DNA of 64,000 bases from Pseudeuparius sepicola (Eukaryota; Arthropoda; Insecta; Coleoptera; Anthribidae). Shown here one piece after another: positions 52,135-63,011 of this stretch. The notes under the pieces are model-generated. The model searched no databases and was not told the DNA's origin. It saw only the letters and a program-made list of their open reading frames with translations. The translations under genes and the position numbers were made by a program. Each line of letters begins with the position of its first letter. The first letter of the stretch is position 1. The DNA is taken from the NCBI GenBank assembly GCA_963920635.1, contig OY987302.1:31843278-31907277 (forward strand). Reading direction: 5' to 3'.

Positions 52135-55100
52135 CTGGCGACATAACTATATAAGAACATAACATTAACAGTACCCAACCCACACGTATAAATAATGCAA
52201 AGTCAACTAAAGCAGTTTTTAGTGCCGCCGTGTACCTTTCAAGCTAAAAATCAATAAACCATTGCTAAAAAGAGAAGGGTTAAAATCACAGATCGGAGTC
52301 TTTGAGCTACGAGGGCCTCCCGAATATACCTTTTGAAGTTTTATATTACTTTGATATTCAAAATTCGCAATGGAAGTAATACAAAAACATAAAAAAGTAA
52401 TCCGACAGCTTAGTTGAGTAAATATTATATCGCCAAAACGTAAAATTGATCATATGAACATAATATATGTAATTTTTAAACTGGACCTGTAACAACAGCG
52501 TCAACCGTTCGTCGATCGTCTGTTTTTCGCGCCATCTGATAAATAATAGCCACACTTTTGTATTCCCGCTGCATAATTTAAGGGCTATTTTGCCTGTTTT
52601 TTATTTACAACAAGACTGGATAATTACAATGTTTATTACCGTGTTTTCGTTCCGAGCATATTCCGAAACCTATGCCCATCTTAACGAAGGTAAAATTCCG
52701 GCTCAGGAGATAAAATAGACGAATTTATGCCGGCATAAAGTTGGAAATTAAAAAAAAATTCTCGCCCATAACTTTTAAACTGGTGTCATTAGTATCTATG
52801 GACATTTTAAAAATACCCGTATTTTTTGTTTTTCTTTGAAATTCGCTACTTTTTCCAGCTAGTTGGAAATAAAAATACATTGATACAGGCAACCAAACAT
52901 ACAATTGCGAGCCCCCCCCCCCCTTAACGGTGCATTCATTGTTATGACGTTTCAGCTGTACATATTATATCCAATAGCGTTATCACCATAAGATTCTCTA
53001 GTTGACCTAATAGAAGAAATTTGTATATTCATAGTTAATCAATATTCCAATATACAAATAAACAACTAGACATGCATATCTACCTCTTGGTTTTCCCATG
53101 TTTCACTTCAGCACTAATTTGATCGCTGTTTGTGTTAATAAATTGACATATAGTATCAAAGTCTATGTAAGGCAAGTTATTGGAACAAGCTTTAACAAAT
53201 CCTGTCTCCATTATAAATCGAGAAAATTAAGTATTCACAGCAAAATTTCTACAAAAATGAAATAATTTTCTGTTCGGAAGAAAGTGAGGTTATAGGTATA
53301 TTCACAAACCACAAAACACGTTTTTGCGGTGCCGCGCATTTTCCTTAAAAAATTGAGGTGTATATCATCTGTCATATTTTATGGGGGACATCTAATAAGT
53401 TCTGAATGGGATCAATAAAATCCTAATATTTCATTGAAATGCTTTGAAATTTAATTATTTTTCACCAGGGGTATCTGGATCCAATAATTTGTCTGGGAAT
53501 GCTTGGCTATATAAAAAATACGAAATAAGCACTAAGAAAATAGCAGGTACTTATTGATATTAGGGATCCTGACGTCACATTCCTACTTTTGCGACCTTTT
53601 TTTCAATTTTTGAGCAAACTAATGGACAAAAAAATCTGTTGGTGGTGTTCCGGGATTATCTACACATGTTTTACAAATTCCAATGCAAAAATTAATTAAA
53701 TAGAATAATTAACCCCGGTTCTCGATGTGTAAAACATCGGTGCGAAAAGAATAACAAGTACCGACCTCGGAGCGCCACCAACTTGAGGGGTGCCAAGTTG
53801 TCGCCGCGCTGAAACCGCGGCGGGCACGAACCAAGTTTCAAGCTCCCAAATTGATCAAAATAACCAATTCGCAAGTTTAATTCCTCTATTATCTTAAAAT
53901 TAATCAAGTAGTCCATTTGAAAAATTTTTTTAAACTTTTGAGAAATAAAATTACCGCCCAAATATACAGTGTGATCAAACTTCAAACCGAAACACTGGCA
54001 TAAAATCTGCATTTATCATCCGATTTTGATCTAGTTCTTTTTAACGATAGGGCATCAAAAACTGTACTTTAGCGGAAAACGTCACATTTTATTTTAAAAA
54101 ACCAAGGCTACTAAGACATATTTTTTGGTTCAAAATTCGACAAAACATTATACTCAAATCTCTCTTTTTAACTAGACACCAGGTATGGCATTTTTTAAAT
54201 TTAGTTAACCAAAGTTAGCGGCATTTAGACCAGGGGCACATTAAACCACTTTGCATATTCACAGAATATGTCAGATATTTAAACTTGATTGTCTGAGCCA
54301 CATTTAAATCAAAATGAAATATAGTTCTTTGTTGCCACATATATTTAATATGTACATCACAGAAAATGTAAAGGATACTGATATTAAAATAAAATAATGC
54401 CAATATCCTAACCAAACATCAAATTTTCTGAGTACGGCTCTGTCGTCAGAAATTCTAGGGATATGCAACATAAATCTAGTGTCCAGTTAAAGAGAGATTT
54501 TAGTATAGACATATTTTTATAAAAAATTCTGATTACGCCACTGGATTGGGCATCCCCTAAAACGAATTTGTTCCAAATTTTGTTAAAAATATGGAACAAT
54601 AAAAGTTCTAGAAGTAAATGAAAAACACGATTTAACTACCTATTTTACCTATACCTTCTCGCTTAAATCAACTTTCATGTAGCAATCAAAGTTTTAGGGC
54701 CGTGACGTCACGACCCTAGAAAATTGTTCTTGTGGGTTCCTACGTTTTAGCACCTGATTGAACGGTCTTGCCACCCAGCCAGGGTAAAAGCAGAAGAAGG
54801 TACCTTATTCTGTTGTTTTATATGTAGTTGAACGTTGAACCTAACCTAAATGTACTTGTGGAAAAATAAAAATTGTGCCCTTAAAACAGTCGTGAATGAA
54901 ATGTATTAGGTATTCCCAGCTACGCTGCGATGGCATCTAGTGAACCCTAATTATTATATTGTCAACAAAGTGACATCTGTGGACCGATGACCGACCTATT
55001 TATATTCATTTCTGCTCAGTGCTCAGTCAAAACAGATTCCAGCAGCGCAGACTATATCACGCATTTTCGCGCTCCAACTTCTTGCCTAAAACCCAATCAA

Positions 55101-55277
55101 GGGTTATAAAACTCTCAAATAAACATCCCGCACAAGACGACGGATCATCAGACCTTCACTCGACAACCTATCATCTATCATGATGTAATAACGAAAATGA
55201 CACCAGAAAACAAACGTACCCACGCTCAGATCATTTAGAAAGCGCACGCCACTGCATGTGCGTACTGACCGCGACTA
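52135..55277. other. Mostly featureless DNA with one candidate exon
   Basis: No long gene. It contains a poly-C run (about 52913-52923) and a candidate exon (53084-53211, minus). The other short frames have no recognisable domains. Confidence 0.4.
53084..53211 (-). CDS. Candidate first exon, possibly of a SWIM-finger/YqaJ-type protein
   Basis: From ATG 53211 a 128-nt segment is open and ends at a donor, AGAG|GTAGAT. It encodes METGFVKACSNNLPYIDFDT and on to a KHGKTKR end. The NNLP-x-[IV]-D...F pattern resembles N-termini of insect SWIM-zinc-finger proteins with nuclease domains, but the match is from memory of a pattern only. No following exon was recognised at lower coordinates, so it may be a fragment. 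Confidence 0.33.
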
Positions 55278-56222
55278 AGGTGAAGTTGGCGTCAATGGGG
55301 CCGGCGTCGACTCCGAAAAGAAGACAGCGTCATCGATTTTTCGTCCACTGGCCCGTTCCACCATCGGTCATAATTATTAAAGTGGCGTCTTCCGTTCTTA
55401 TTTTCCTAAGGGTGTTTTGGACATTTTTTGGGGATACCATTCCTCACACTAGCTCCTTTGGGGATGGATAGTTTCCCGTTTTACGGAAAATCGTGGATCT
55501 CGAAGGAGAAGGGTCTCTTAATTTTTCTAAGTACGTTCCGCACACTTTTTTGGGATGCCCTATGGCAGATAAGCTCCTTTGGGTACGGGTAGCCTCCATT
55601 ATTAAGGAAAATCGTGGATATCGAAGGCGAAGGGTCTGCCATAGTGTGCGAAACGTACTTAGAAAAATTTAAATGAGAAATAAACCCAATGGGCGAAGAG
55701 ACCCTTCACCTTCGAGATCCACGATTTTCCTTAATACTGGAGGCTACCCGTACCCAGCGGAGCTTATCTGCCTTGGGACATACCAAAAAAGTGTGCGAAA
55801 CATACTTAGAAAAATTAAAATGCAAAATAAACCCAATGGGCGGGCAGACCCTTCTCCTTCGATATCCACGATTTTCCTTAATACTGGAGGCTACCCGCAA
55901 CCAAATTAGCTTATCTGCCATAGGGTATCCCAAAAAAGTGTGCGGGAAGTACACAGAAAAATTAAAATCCGTAATAAACCCAAAGGGCGAAGAGACCCTT
56001 ATTCTCCTTCGAGATCCACGATTTTCCGTAAAACGGGAAACTATCCATCCCCAAAAGTGCTAGTTTGAGGAATGGTATTCGTATTCCCAAAAAATGTCCA
56101 GAACACCCTTGGAAAAATAAAAAGGGAAGAAGCCACTTTAATTATTACCAATGGTGGAATGGGCTAGTGGACGGAAAATCGATAACGCTGTCTTCTTTTC
56201 GGCGTCAGTGACGCCAACTTCA
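55278..56222. repeat. Foldback element with internal ~150-bp repeats
   Basis: The left end (AAGTTGGCGTCAATGGGGCC, GAAAAGAAGACAGCG) pairs with the right end (CGCTGTCTTCTTTTCGGCGTC, GACGCCAACTT). Within the arms a unit with GATCCACGATTTTCC and AGCTTATCTGCC repeats about twice on the left in one orientation and three times on the right in the other, meeting near 55640. Open frames across it arise from the repeat. Confidence 0.78.
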
Positions 56223-57575
56223 TCTAAGTCCGACCGCGCAAATTTGACGTTTGACGAAAATAATAGCCTTTTGCTGGCCAGTGGCCACGATCGTATACGG
56301 AAGAAACACCTTCGAAACACCATGCCATACACGACGATCGAGCATCCAGGCCCCTAAACTCCAGGCGAAACCCACATCAATTCGGACACGTAAATATTCC
56401 TCGGAAAAATGCGTAACTCGGGATTAAAAGCACCGTTTATATTAAGTGTTTTCTAGAGGCAAGAAAGGGGCGAAATAAGGCCGAAAAACCACAATCTCGC
56501 AGTCCAAATTGCAAGACCGGAAGCAGAACTGAGTCGCTACGTCTCGAAAGAATGCAATAACTATGTTCAAAAGAGGCCCAAACGTCCTTTACCAAGGTAG
56601 TGTGACCCACCCCACTCTACATGCGAGAGAAAACCAAAACCATACTATTACGAGAAAAATTGTACGAATAATTTCTAATAAAGCTCAGTTTCTCACTACC
56701 ATTGGCCTACTTATTTTTAAGGTGCTTTCAAGCACGATTTAACTATTAAAAAAATGATAATGATCGAGATTTACCTATTTTTAATATTTGGACATAATTT
56801 TAGACATAACATTATGATGCTAACTAGGAAGACTAAGTCTGTATGAAACATCTATTTCCATTTTGATTATTTTCTCATTGGATAAGTAGGCACAGCCTAC
56901 GACTGAAGCGCAGATGAATGCCATATTCAATTCAACCTAACCTGTTTTGGACTATATGACTATCTGCAACTAGCAAATCATGCGTCATTGTAATGTGTTT
57001 GCCTATGGTTGGCTCTCATCGCGTAGAAGAAGAGCCGCAGAGCGTAAGACGCCGACCAGTACAATACAAAAAAAGAAGCTCACGTGTCTTAGCAACAAGT
57101 AACAAGAAAACGTAAAACCGCGAGAATCGCACGCTTTTTCCGACCGGTAAGTGCACCCCGACTAAGCCCATACGTGTTAGCAACCTAAATTCCGCAACAT
57201 AAGTTATGTTCCTCCGCGCCGCATAAAGATTTGAGTCGGTATTTCCACGGGGTGCACCGTTAATTAGTTACCGGCGCTATACGGGCGACATTCGCGCGCG
57301 GCCACAGACGACGCGTCCAGAACTTTCTCGAACACGGGAGCAGCGAACCACGCTACCAGTGGCGTCAAAACGAGCGTTATCGTGGACTATCTATTGTATC
57401 TGGTTGTGGTCGTCTAGAATCACCAACAAAGTGAGTTATTCCTGTTTTTCCATCCGTTAAATGCTTTAATTTGCGCAATAAGGTTGGATTAAGCCTATAT
57501 TCATAAAACTAGTACCAAAAACGCCATACTGAATTTTTTGTCCTCTAATTGACAGTAGTCACAAAGGGGTGTAAA
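56223..57575. other. No gene; probably includes the BEL/Pao leader
   Basis: No coding region supported. The last few hundred bases before 57576 are likely LTR or leader of the BEL/Pao element, but LTR borders could not be set because no second copy is present. Confidence 0.4.
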
Positions 57576-60500
57576 ATGTCTTCGCCAGTGGCTATACAGG
57601 ATGAAAAACTCCTAATGCGTAAACGGGTTTTAATTCACAGTAAATTGTCGATCTTCTCCAAGTTTGTGGATAAGTTTGATCCAAAGGAGCCCTTATTGGA
57701 TGAGGAAATACTAGAGCTACAACAAAGAATAGCCGCCATTTCCCGGGTTTCAGAGGAATTCGACGAAGTACAGACCGCTTTAGAATTACAGGTTGACGAA
57801 CAGCAGTTGTAAGTTCTTTATGAAGAGCGTGAATTATTTGAGCATAACTTTCATAGGGGGTTAGCCAGAGCTAAATGTTTGCTAGGGAAAAATGGGTCAG
57901 GTAGTGACTCCTCTAGTTGTTCCGGCAACACGCATGTTTCCAACTCCAAGCTCATATATATATCGCTCATTCATTCTAGAAAAGATATGGACGAAACACA
58001 GAAGTTCCATGATCTTCGAGCCTCTCTAGAGGGAAATGCAGCCAGTCTTGTTGAATGAAAAAACATTGGTTGATAACCATTTAGATGCTTTATTTGATGT
58101 GGAAAAATCACGAAGGCTACGGCTAGTAAAATTCGTAATTTATCGGAAACTGTAGCTAAAAATTTACGTTCTTTAAAAAGTCTAAAGTTAGAAGTTGACC
58201 ACTGGGACATTCTAGTTGTACACATCATGTCTCGGAAACTTGACTCTTCTACACTAGCTAGCTGGGAAGAATTTAAACTTGACAAGAGTGGCGTAACTTT
58301 ACAAGATATGTACAATTTCCTAGAAAATAGGGCTAATTTATTGCAACGTTTGGAAGGTCGCGGAACCAGTAATAATGTTTCGGCTAATAATACGACCAAA
58401 GAACAATTTAGTAGAGGTAAACCCTTTCAAAATACTAAAGGTCTCGTAGCAGTCAGCAATTCCGACAATCGATCTGACTCTAGTTATGCGGATTCAGGTG
58501 CAGGGCAGTCGACTAGCGCGCAATGTTCATTTTGTGCAGGTGCGCATCGAAATTATATGCGAGGTATTTAAAAGGCTGTCACCTTCAGAACGCTTACGTC
58601 AGGCAACCCAAAGGGGAGTATGTTTGAACTGTCTTAGAGCGGGACACTATTAAACAATGCCGCTTATATGGTACGTGCAAAAAACGCAATGAAAGGCACA
58701 ACAGCCTTCTTCATCAAGAAAAACCAGTTGCTGCGACAGTTGACAAAACGTTAGACAACTCTAATGAAAAAACCAGTGCATTAACTAGTGTAAACTTACA
58801 TCAATATCCGACACGTGCTTTGTTATCTACGGCTATTGTCTATGCTACAGATAATAACGGGTCTAAACAAAAAATTCGTGTATTACTCGATCCTGGATCA
58901 ATGAGTAGCTTTGTTTCTGCCTCTTTGTGTCAAAAATTGAGTCTAGTTTCGCAACCATTAGATGTAACGGTATCAGGTATAATTAACAGCCAATCGAACT
59001 CAAAGTCATTTGCAGCTGTACACATTCAGTCGCGCCTTAGTAGCTTTAATGTCAAATTGACATGCGTGGTACTTAAAGAAATTACATTTGAGGTGCCTAT
59101 AGTTGACATAGATATGTCCAAGTATACCATACCTATAGTAGAATCGGGCAACTCTTACGCCTGGAGTAAACAAGAGCCATAGCCGCACGGAGGTACGACC
59201 TTTATTTAATTTTAGTCTTACAATTGTGTACATCAAAATATTTCAGACAAGAATTATTGGCTTAATTAAAATGGTTCAAAACATCGATAAAATTATTTGT
59301 GGCAGTGTCTAAATAGCTGAAAACAACAAGATAAAACCGAATATCTACACTTCTGCGATCGAGCACGTCCCTGTTGCCGAGTCGGGTGAAATTTTATAGC
59401 CTACCGACCAATCGAGGATCGTCATTGAACACGTGGTTTTATTTACATCAGGCGTACGGATTGCTCGATTTTAGTATAGTGATCTTGAATTGGCATATCC
59501 ACAGTTTTATCGTCCAGCAGGTATTGACCTCCTAATCGGTGCAGAACTATTTTATCCACTCTTTACTAAAGGTTATATCAAACTGGGCGGTCTGAAGGAC
59601 CCGGTCCTCAAAAATACAAAATTTGGGTGGATAGTTTCTGGTCCTTTGGGTGATTCCATCAAAGGATCGACTGTCTGTAACTTTTGTCAAAATATGGAAG
59701 TTGAACCAGAGGTCGTAGATCTTCATAAAACAGTTCTAAGTTTTTTCGAACTTGAAAATGTTCCCGATAAGTTGCCTTGGTCTTCAGAGGAACACGAATG
59801 TGAGAAATTCTTCCTACAAACTACCAAACGCTTAAAGGATGGTAGATTCGAAGTTACTGTTCCGCTAAGGAAACCTCTAGAAACTCTTGGAGATTCGTTC
59901 TAGCAAGCGATTCTTGTCCCTGGAAAGGAGACTTCAAAATAATCCTAAATTGAAACATGCTTATTCTACTTTTTTTCGTGAATATGAATCTCTAGGCCAT
60001 ATGTCTATTCTTTCTGATCAGCCAGACCAATTTTCTATAAATAATACTCAAAATAAGTACTTCCTTCCACACCACAGGGTATTAAAGGAGGATAGCACGA
60101 CTACAAAATTGCGTGTCGTGTTTGACGCGTCCGCTTGTACAACTACTGGCTTATCGTACAATGACATCCAAAAGGTTGGTCCCACCATTCAAGATTCTCT
60201 TTTTAATATTCTCATAAGATTCCGACAACACACCTATGTTTTTTCTGCTGACATAGAGAAGATGTACAGGCAGGTGTCTGTCAATCCAGAGCAACGAAGT
60301 TTACAGCTTATTTTGTGGAGAGAAAATCCAGAGGATATTCTAAAGGTTTATTCGTTAAATACTATCACTTATGGCATGGCTTCAAGTCCCTTTTTAGCAA
60401 TCAGGTGTTTGAGTGAATTAGCAACTGAATGCCAGGACACCATGCCCGAAATCTCTGAAATAATCTCAAAAGACTTTTATGTAGACGACGTTCTAACTGG

Positions 60501-61440
60501 CAGCTCTGATTTAAAACGTGCTCAAGAAATTTGTGTTATACTTTCAGAAAAACTGCAGTCCGCTTGCTTTCCGTTGCGAAAATGGAAGTCAAATAATCCA
60601 GACATTTTTCAAGGCTTAAACTTGAAGAATCCAAAAAACAATCAAATTGTAAATTTCGGTGAATCAGAAACCAAAACTCTTGGGTTGAGGTGGTCTAGTC
60701 AAGGTGACAAATTGTTATTCAATATATGTATTGACTTTAACAACGAGGCAATAACTAAACGTACGATGTTGTCTTGTATAGCAAAGATATTTGACCCACT
60801 TGGTCTCGTCAGCCCTTGTGTGGTATTGGCAAAAATCCTGCTACAACACTTGTGGCAGGAGAAACTTTCATGGGACGAGCCAGTTTCACATTTTGTAAGT
60901 GACAAGTGGCCAAAGTTAATTAGTGAATTACCTTTCCTAAACAATCTAAGTATTGATCGCAATGCAATATGTCCAAATACTACATTGGTCGAGCTACATT
61001 TCTTCTCTGACGCTTCCGAGGTAGCCTATGGTGGCTGTCTACATACGGTCTATTGATCGACATGATCAAATCCACTGCTATCTGCTTTGTTCTAAATCAA
61101 AGGTAGCGCCTGTTAAACCGTTGACGATTCCTCGGCTAGAATTCTGTGGAGCTCACATATTGGCCAAACTGTCAGAAGCAATCAACTCTGCCTTACGTTT
61201 GCAAATACATCGTTGTGTATTTTGGACCGATTCAAAAATTGTATTGGGATGGATCAAAACATCAGCCAATCTTCTTAAACCGTTCGTTAGGAACCGAGTA
61301 GTAGACAGATGTGTCTGAGTGGCACTATGTACCTTCGCTTGACAATCCAGCTGACCTTGTGTCACGAGGTATGGCACCAATGTTAAATTCTGTCTTATGG
61401 TGGCATGGCCCTACTTTTTTACGACAACCGGAAGTAGGTA
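57576..61440 (+). pseudogene. BEL/Pao Gag-Pol (Gag, protease, RT, RNase H), 3'-truncated
   Basis: Gag starts at ATG 57576 (MSSPVAIQDEKLLMRKRVLI). It shows the BEL/Pao helix region, a KSLKLEVDHWDILVVHIMS block (about 58180) and zinc knuckles (CSFCAGAHRNY, CLNCLRAGHY) with frame breaks at 57812, about 58030, 58560 and 58650. The retropepsin has VLLDPGSMSSFVS (about 58885). After a MITE (59138-59474) Pol resumes: RT with FSADIEKMYRQ and YVDDVLTG (YxDD), then RNase H with FFSDASEVAYGG. Frame breaks occur near 59900, 61050 and 61310. It ends at about 61440 and integrase is absent. Confidence 0.85.
59138..59474. mobile_element. MITE family M1, copy B, inside BEL/Pao Pol
   Basis: 337 bp, the reverse-orientation relative of 44917-45273. 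It is flanked by TATA on both sides (59134-59137 and 59475-59478) and interrupts the protease-RT region. Confidence 0.78.
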
Positions 61441-61611
61441 TCCGGGTACTTGAGACCGCCTGTCCGCGGACGCCCGCAAAGCCGCGTGACCTTCGCCGGC
61501 AGTAGGCTGGCCACCTGACCTATCGCAACACGCTTGACCCCGACTAACTTTCCGCCCCGACTAACCGCTGTCCTAACCTCTGGGCCAGTCGTTGACCCGT
61601 CATGGGGCCAA

Positions 61612-61678
61612 AAAAAGTCGCACTAGGAATCGAACCTAAGACCAATCCGATGCTCTGGCCAACCATCGACGCAAAATA
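61612..61678 (-). repeat. tRNA-derived SINE head
   Basis: On the minus strand: GATGGTTGGCCAGAGCATCGG, then GGTCTTAGGTTCGATTCC, a T-loop (B-box) sequence at 61636-61626, then a run of seven T (Pol III terminator). The anticodon arm is shortened, so it is not a functional tRNA. Confidence 0.5.
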
Positions 61679-61764
61679 ATATTGTAAGCTAGAATCTAGA
61701 AGAATGCCAGCCAGTCAGCCCCTAACCTCTGGACAAATCGTTGCTGACGTCATGGCAAACATCG

Positions 61765-61805
61765 CGGATTCGAACCTAAGACCATCGCCAACCGTCGACG
61801 CGTCT
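61765..61805 (-). repeat. Second tRNA-like fragment
   Basis: The minus strand reads GGTTGGCGATGGTCTTAGGTTCGAATCC, a shorter relative of the element 130 bp to the left. Confidence 0.45.
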
Positions 61806-61854
61806 CGAGACTAAATATCTCCGGCCCCGAGGTCACCTGGCCGCGGCAATTTCC

Positions 61855-62300
61855 AATTTCTTTCGTTATAATTTAAAATTCGACGGATTTTTGTCCTTTT
61901 GCAGCCGATACCTACATAGCGATGACACCGCTAAATTGACCCGTTTTGCTGGCAAATAAAGTAAACAAATATAGGTACCTATCGCGATTCTAAGAAATCA
62001 GCCACCGGTGTTTCGTCACATGCAAATCGCCGTTCGAGATGGAAGCATCTCGGCCTTTCGACGCATTGCGCGCCACTTCGTTTGTTGAAATCTGGCCGCC
62101 GCGCCGCCGTCAACTTGCCCGGAGATGCCTCGCTAAGTGGGGCGTCGCATACTCGCCGTCGTGGTGTATGGCCGCCAGCTTTTGGCCAATTTCTAGGGAA
62201 TCGTTTTTCATATTTTCGACGGATTTTCGTCCTTTTTGCAGGCGTTACACTGCTAAATTGATCCGTTTTGCTGGCAAAAAATATTTCTATCGCCATGACT
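61855..62300. repeat. Direct repeat of about 110-130 bp, copies 340 bp apart
   Basis: ATTCGACGGATTTTTGTCCTTT with GCTAAATTGACCCGTTTTGCTGGCAA (61868-61957) recurs with changes at 62213-62280. These may be ends of a decayed LTR element or a duplicated segment. The GC-rich sequence between has no recognised gene. Confidence 0.6.
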
Positions 62301-62408
62301 AAGTCACGACGCTTGACCTTATGCAATTCGCTGCTGTCGCAACTTCCAGACGATTCCCCAAATATCTTAACATCTCAAATGGGTCAAGGTTTCGGCTAGT
62401 TTAAAATT

Positions 62409-62480
62409 TATAAAAGTGGTGGGGGTAACGTCTTAAAAAGTGTATGGAAAAATATAAAAGTGGTGGGGGTAATGTCTTAA
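62409..62480 (+). promoter_or_regulatory. Duplicated TATA/G-run promoter of the acetyltransferase gene
   Basis: TATAAAAGTGGTGGGGGTAA occurs twice (62409 and 62453). The first G-run (62421-62425) lies about 28 bp before the second TATA box (62453-62460), matching the layout of the Polinton promoters. The ATG is at 62523. Confidence 0.6.
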
Positions 62481-62522
62481 AAGTGTGTGACCGATGATTT
62501 TTCATTCAAACGTCTGTGCAAC

Positions 62523-63011
62523 ATGGAGGAGATCAGATTCTTTTTTGGTCGACAAGCAGTAAACAAAATAAGACAAGAAGTCGGGAGAGATGGTATTGCA
62601 AGAAATATGTTCGATCAGTGGTGCCTACATAAAAAAATATCGTGCTATATATTATACGTTGATGCTAAACCGGTTTCATTTGTCCTAATGTCAAAAATGG
62701 ATTTCGACCCTTTAAACAAACACTCCAACCCGAAAAATCTCAATTTTGTTTTTACCCATGAAGAATGTCGTCGAAGAGGATATGCGTCAAAACTAGTGAA
62801 TCATATTAAGAAAATTAATCAATTTACGGCTTTCTGTTCTAATACCAATTCAGAAAAACTTTTTGAAAAATGTTCATGTTTTACTTACGGAGAAATAAAT
62901 TATAACACCATTTATAAGATACCCTTAATAAAATGTTTGTGTCAATTTTTCTTTTTTTTTTTCACAAAACACCTCAAAATCGGGTCCATTGCCGAAATCC
63001 TCCAACATTGA
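62523..63011 (+). CDS. GNAT-family N-acetyltransferase
   Basis: A 162-residue open frame from ATG 62523 (MEEIRFFFGRQAVNKIRQEV). ATG 62523 is preferred because upstream in-frame codons have no ATG and run towards the promoter. Motif A, acetyl-CoA binding, is ECRRRGYASKLVNHI (residues 81-95, R-x-x-G-x-[AG]), after a strand NLNFVFTHE; a typical motif-B segment TAFCSNTNSEKLFEKCSCF follows. It transfers acetyl from acetyl-CoA to an unknown amine. A run of Phe from a poly-T tract (about 62949-62962) near the end may reflect slippage, so the last 25 residues are doubtful. Its promoter resembles the Polinton promoters. Confidence 0.65.
   Translation: MEEIRFFFGRQAVNKIRQEVGRDGIARNMFDQWCLHKKISCYILYVDAKPVSFVLMSKMDFDPLNKHSNPKNLNFVFTHEECRRRGYASKLVNHIKKINQFTAFCSNTNSEKLFEKCSCFTYGEINYNTIYKIPLIKCLCQFFFFFFTKHLKIGSIAEILQH

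Noticed and set aside
55673..56063. Open frames with PSPSRSTIFLNTGGY repeats
   Set aside because: Generated by the inverted ~150-bp repeats of the foldback element.
61979..62326. Arg-rich minus-strand frame and overlapping + strand frame
   Set aside because: GC-rich non-coding sequence between direct repeats. No domain and conflicting frames on both strands.
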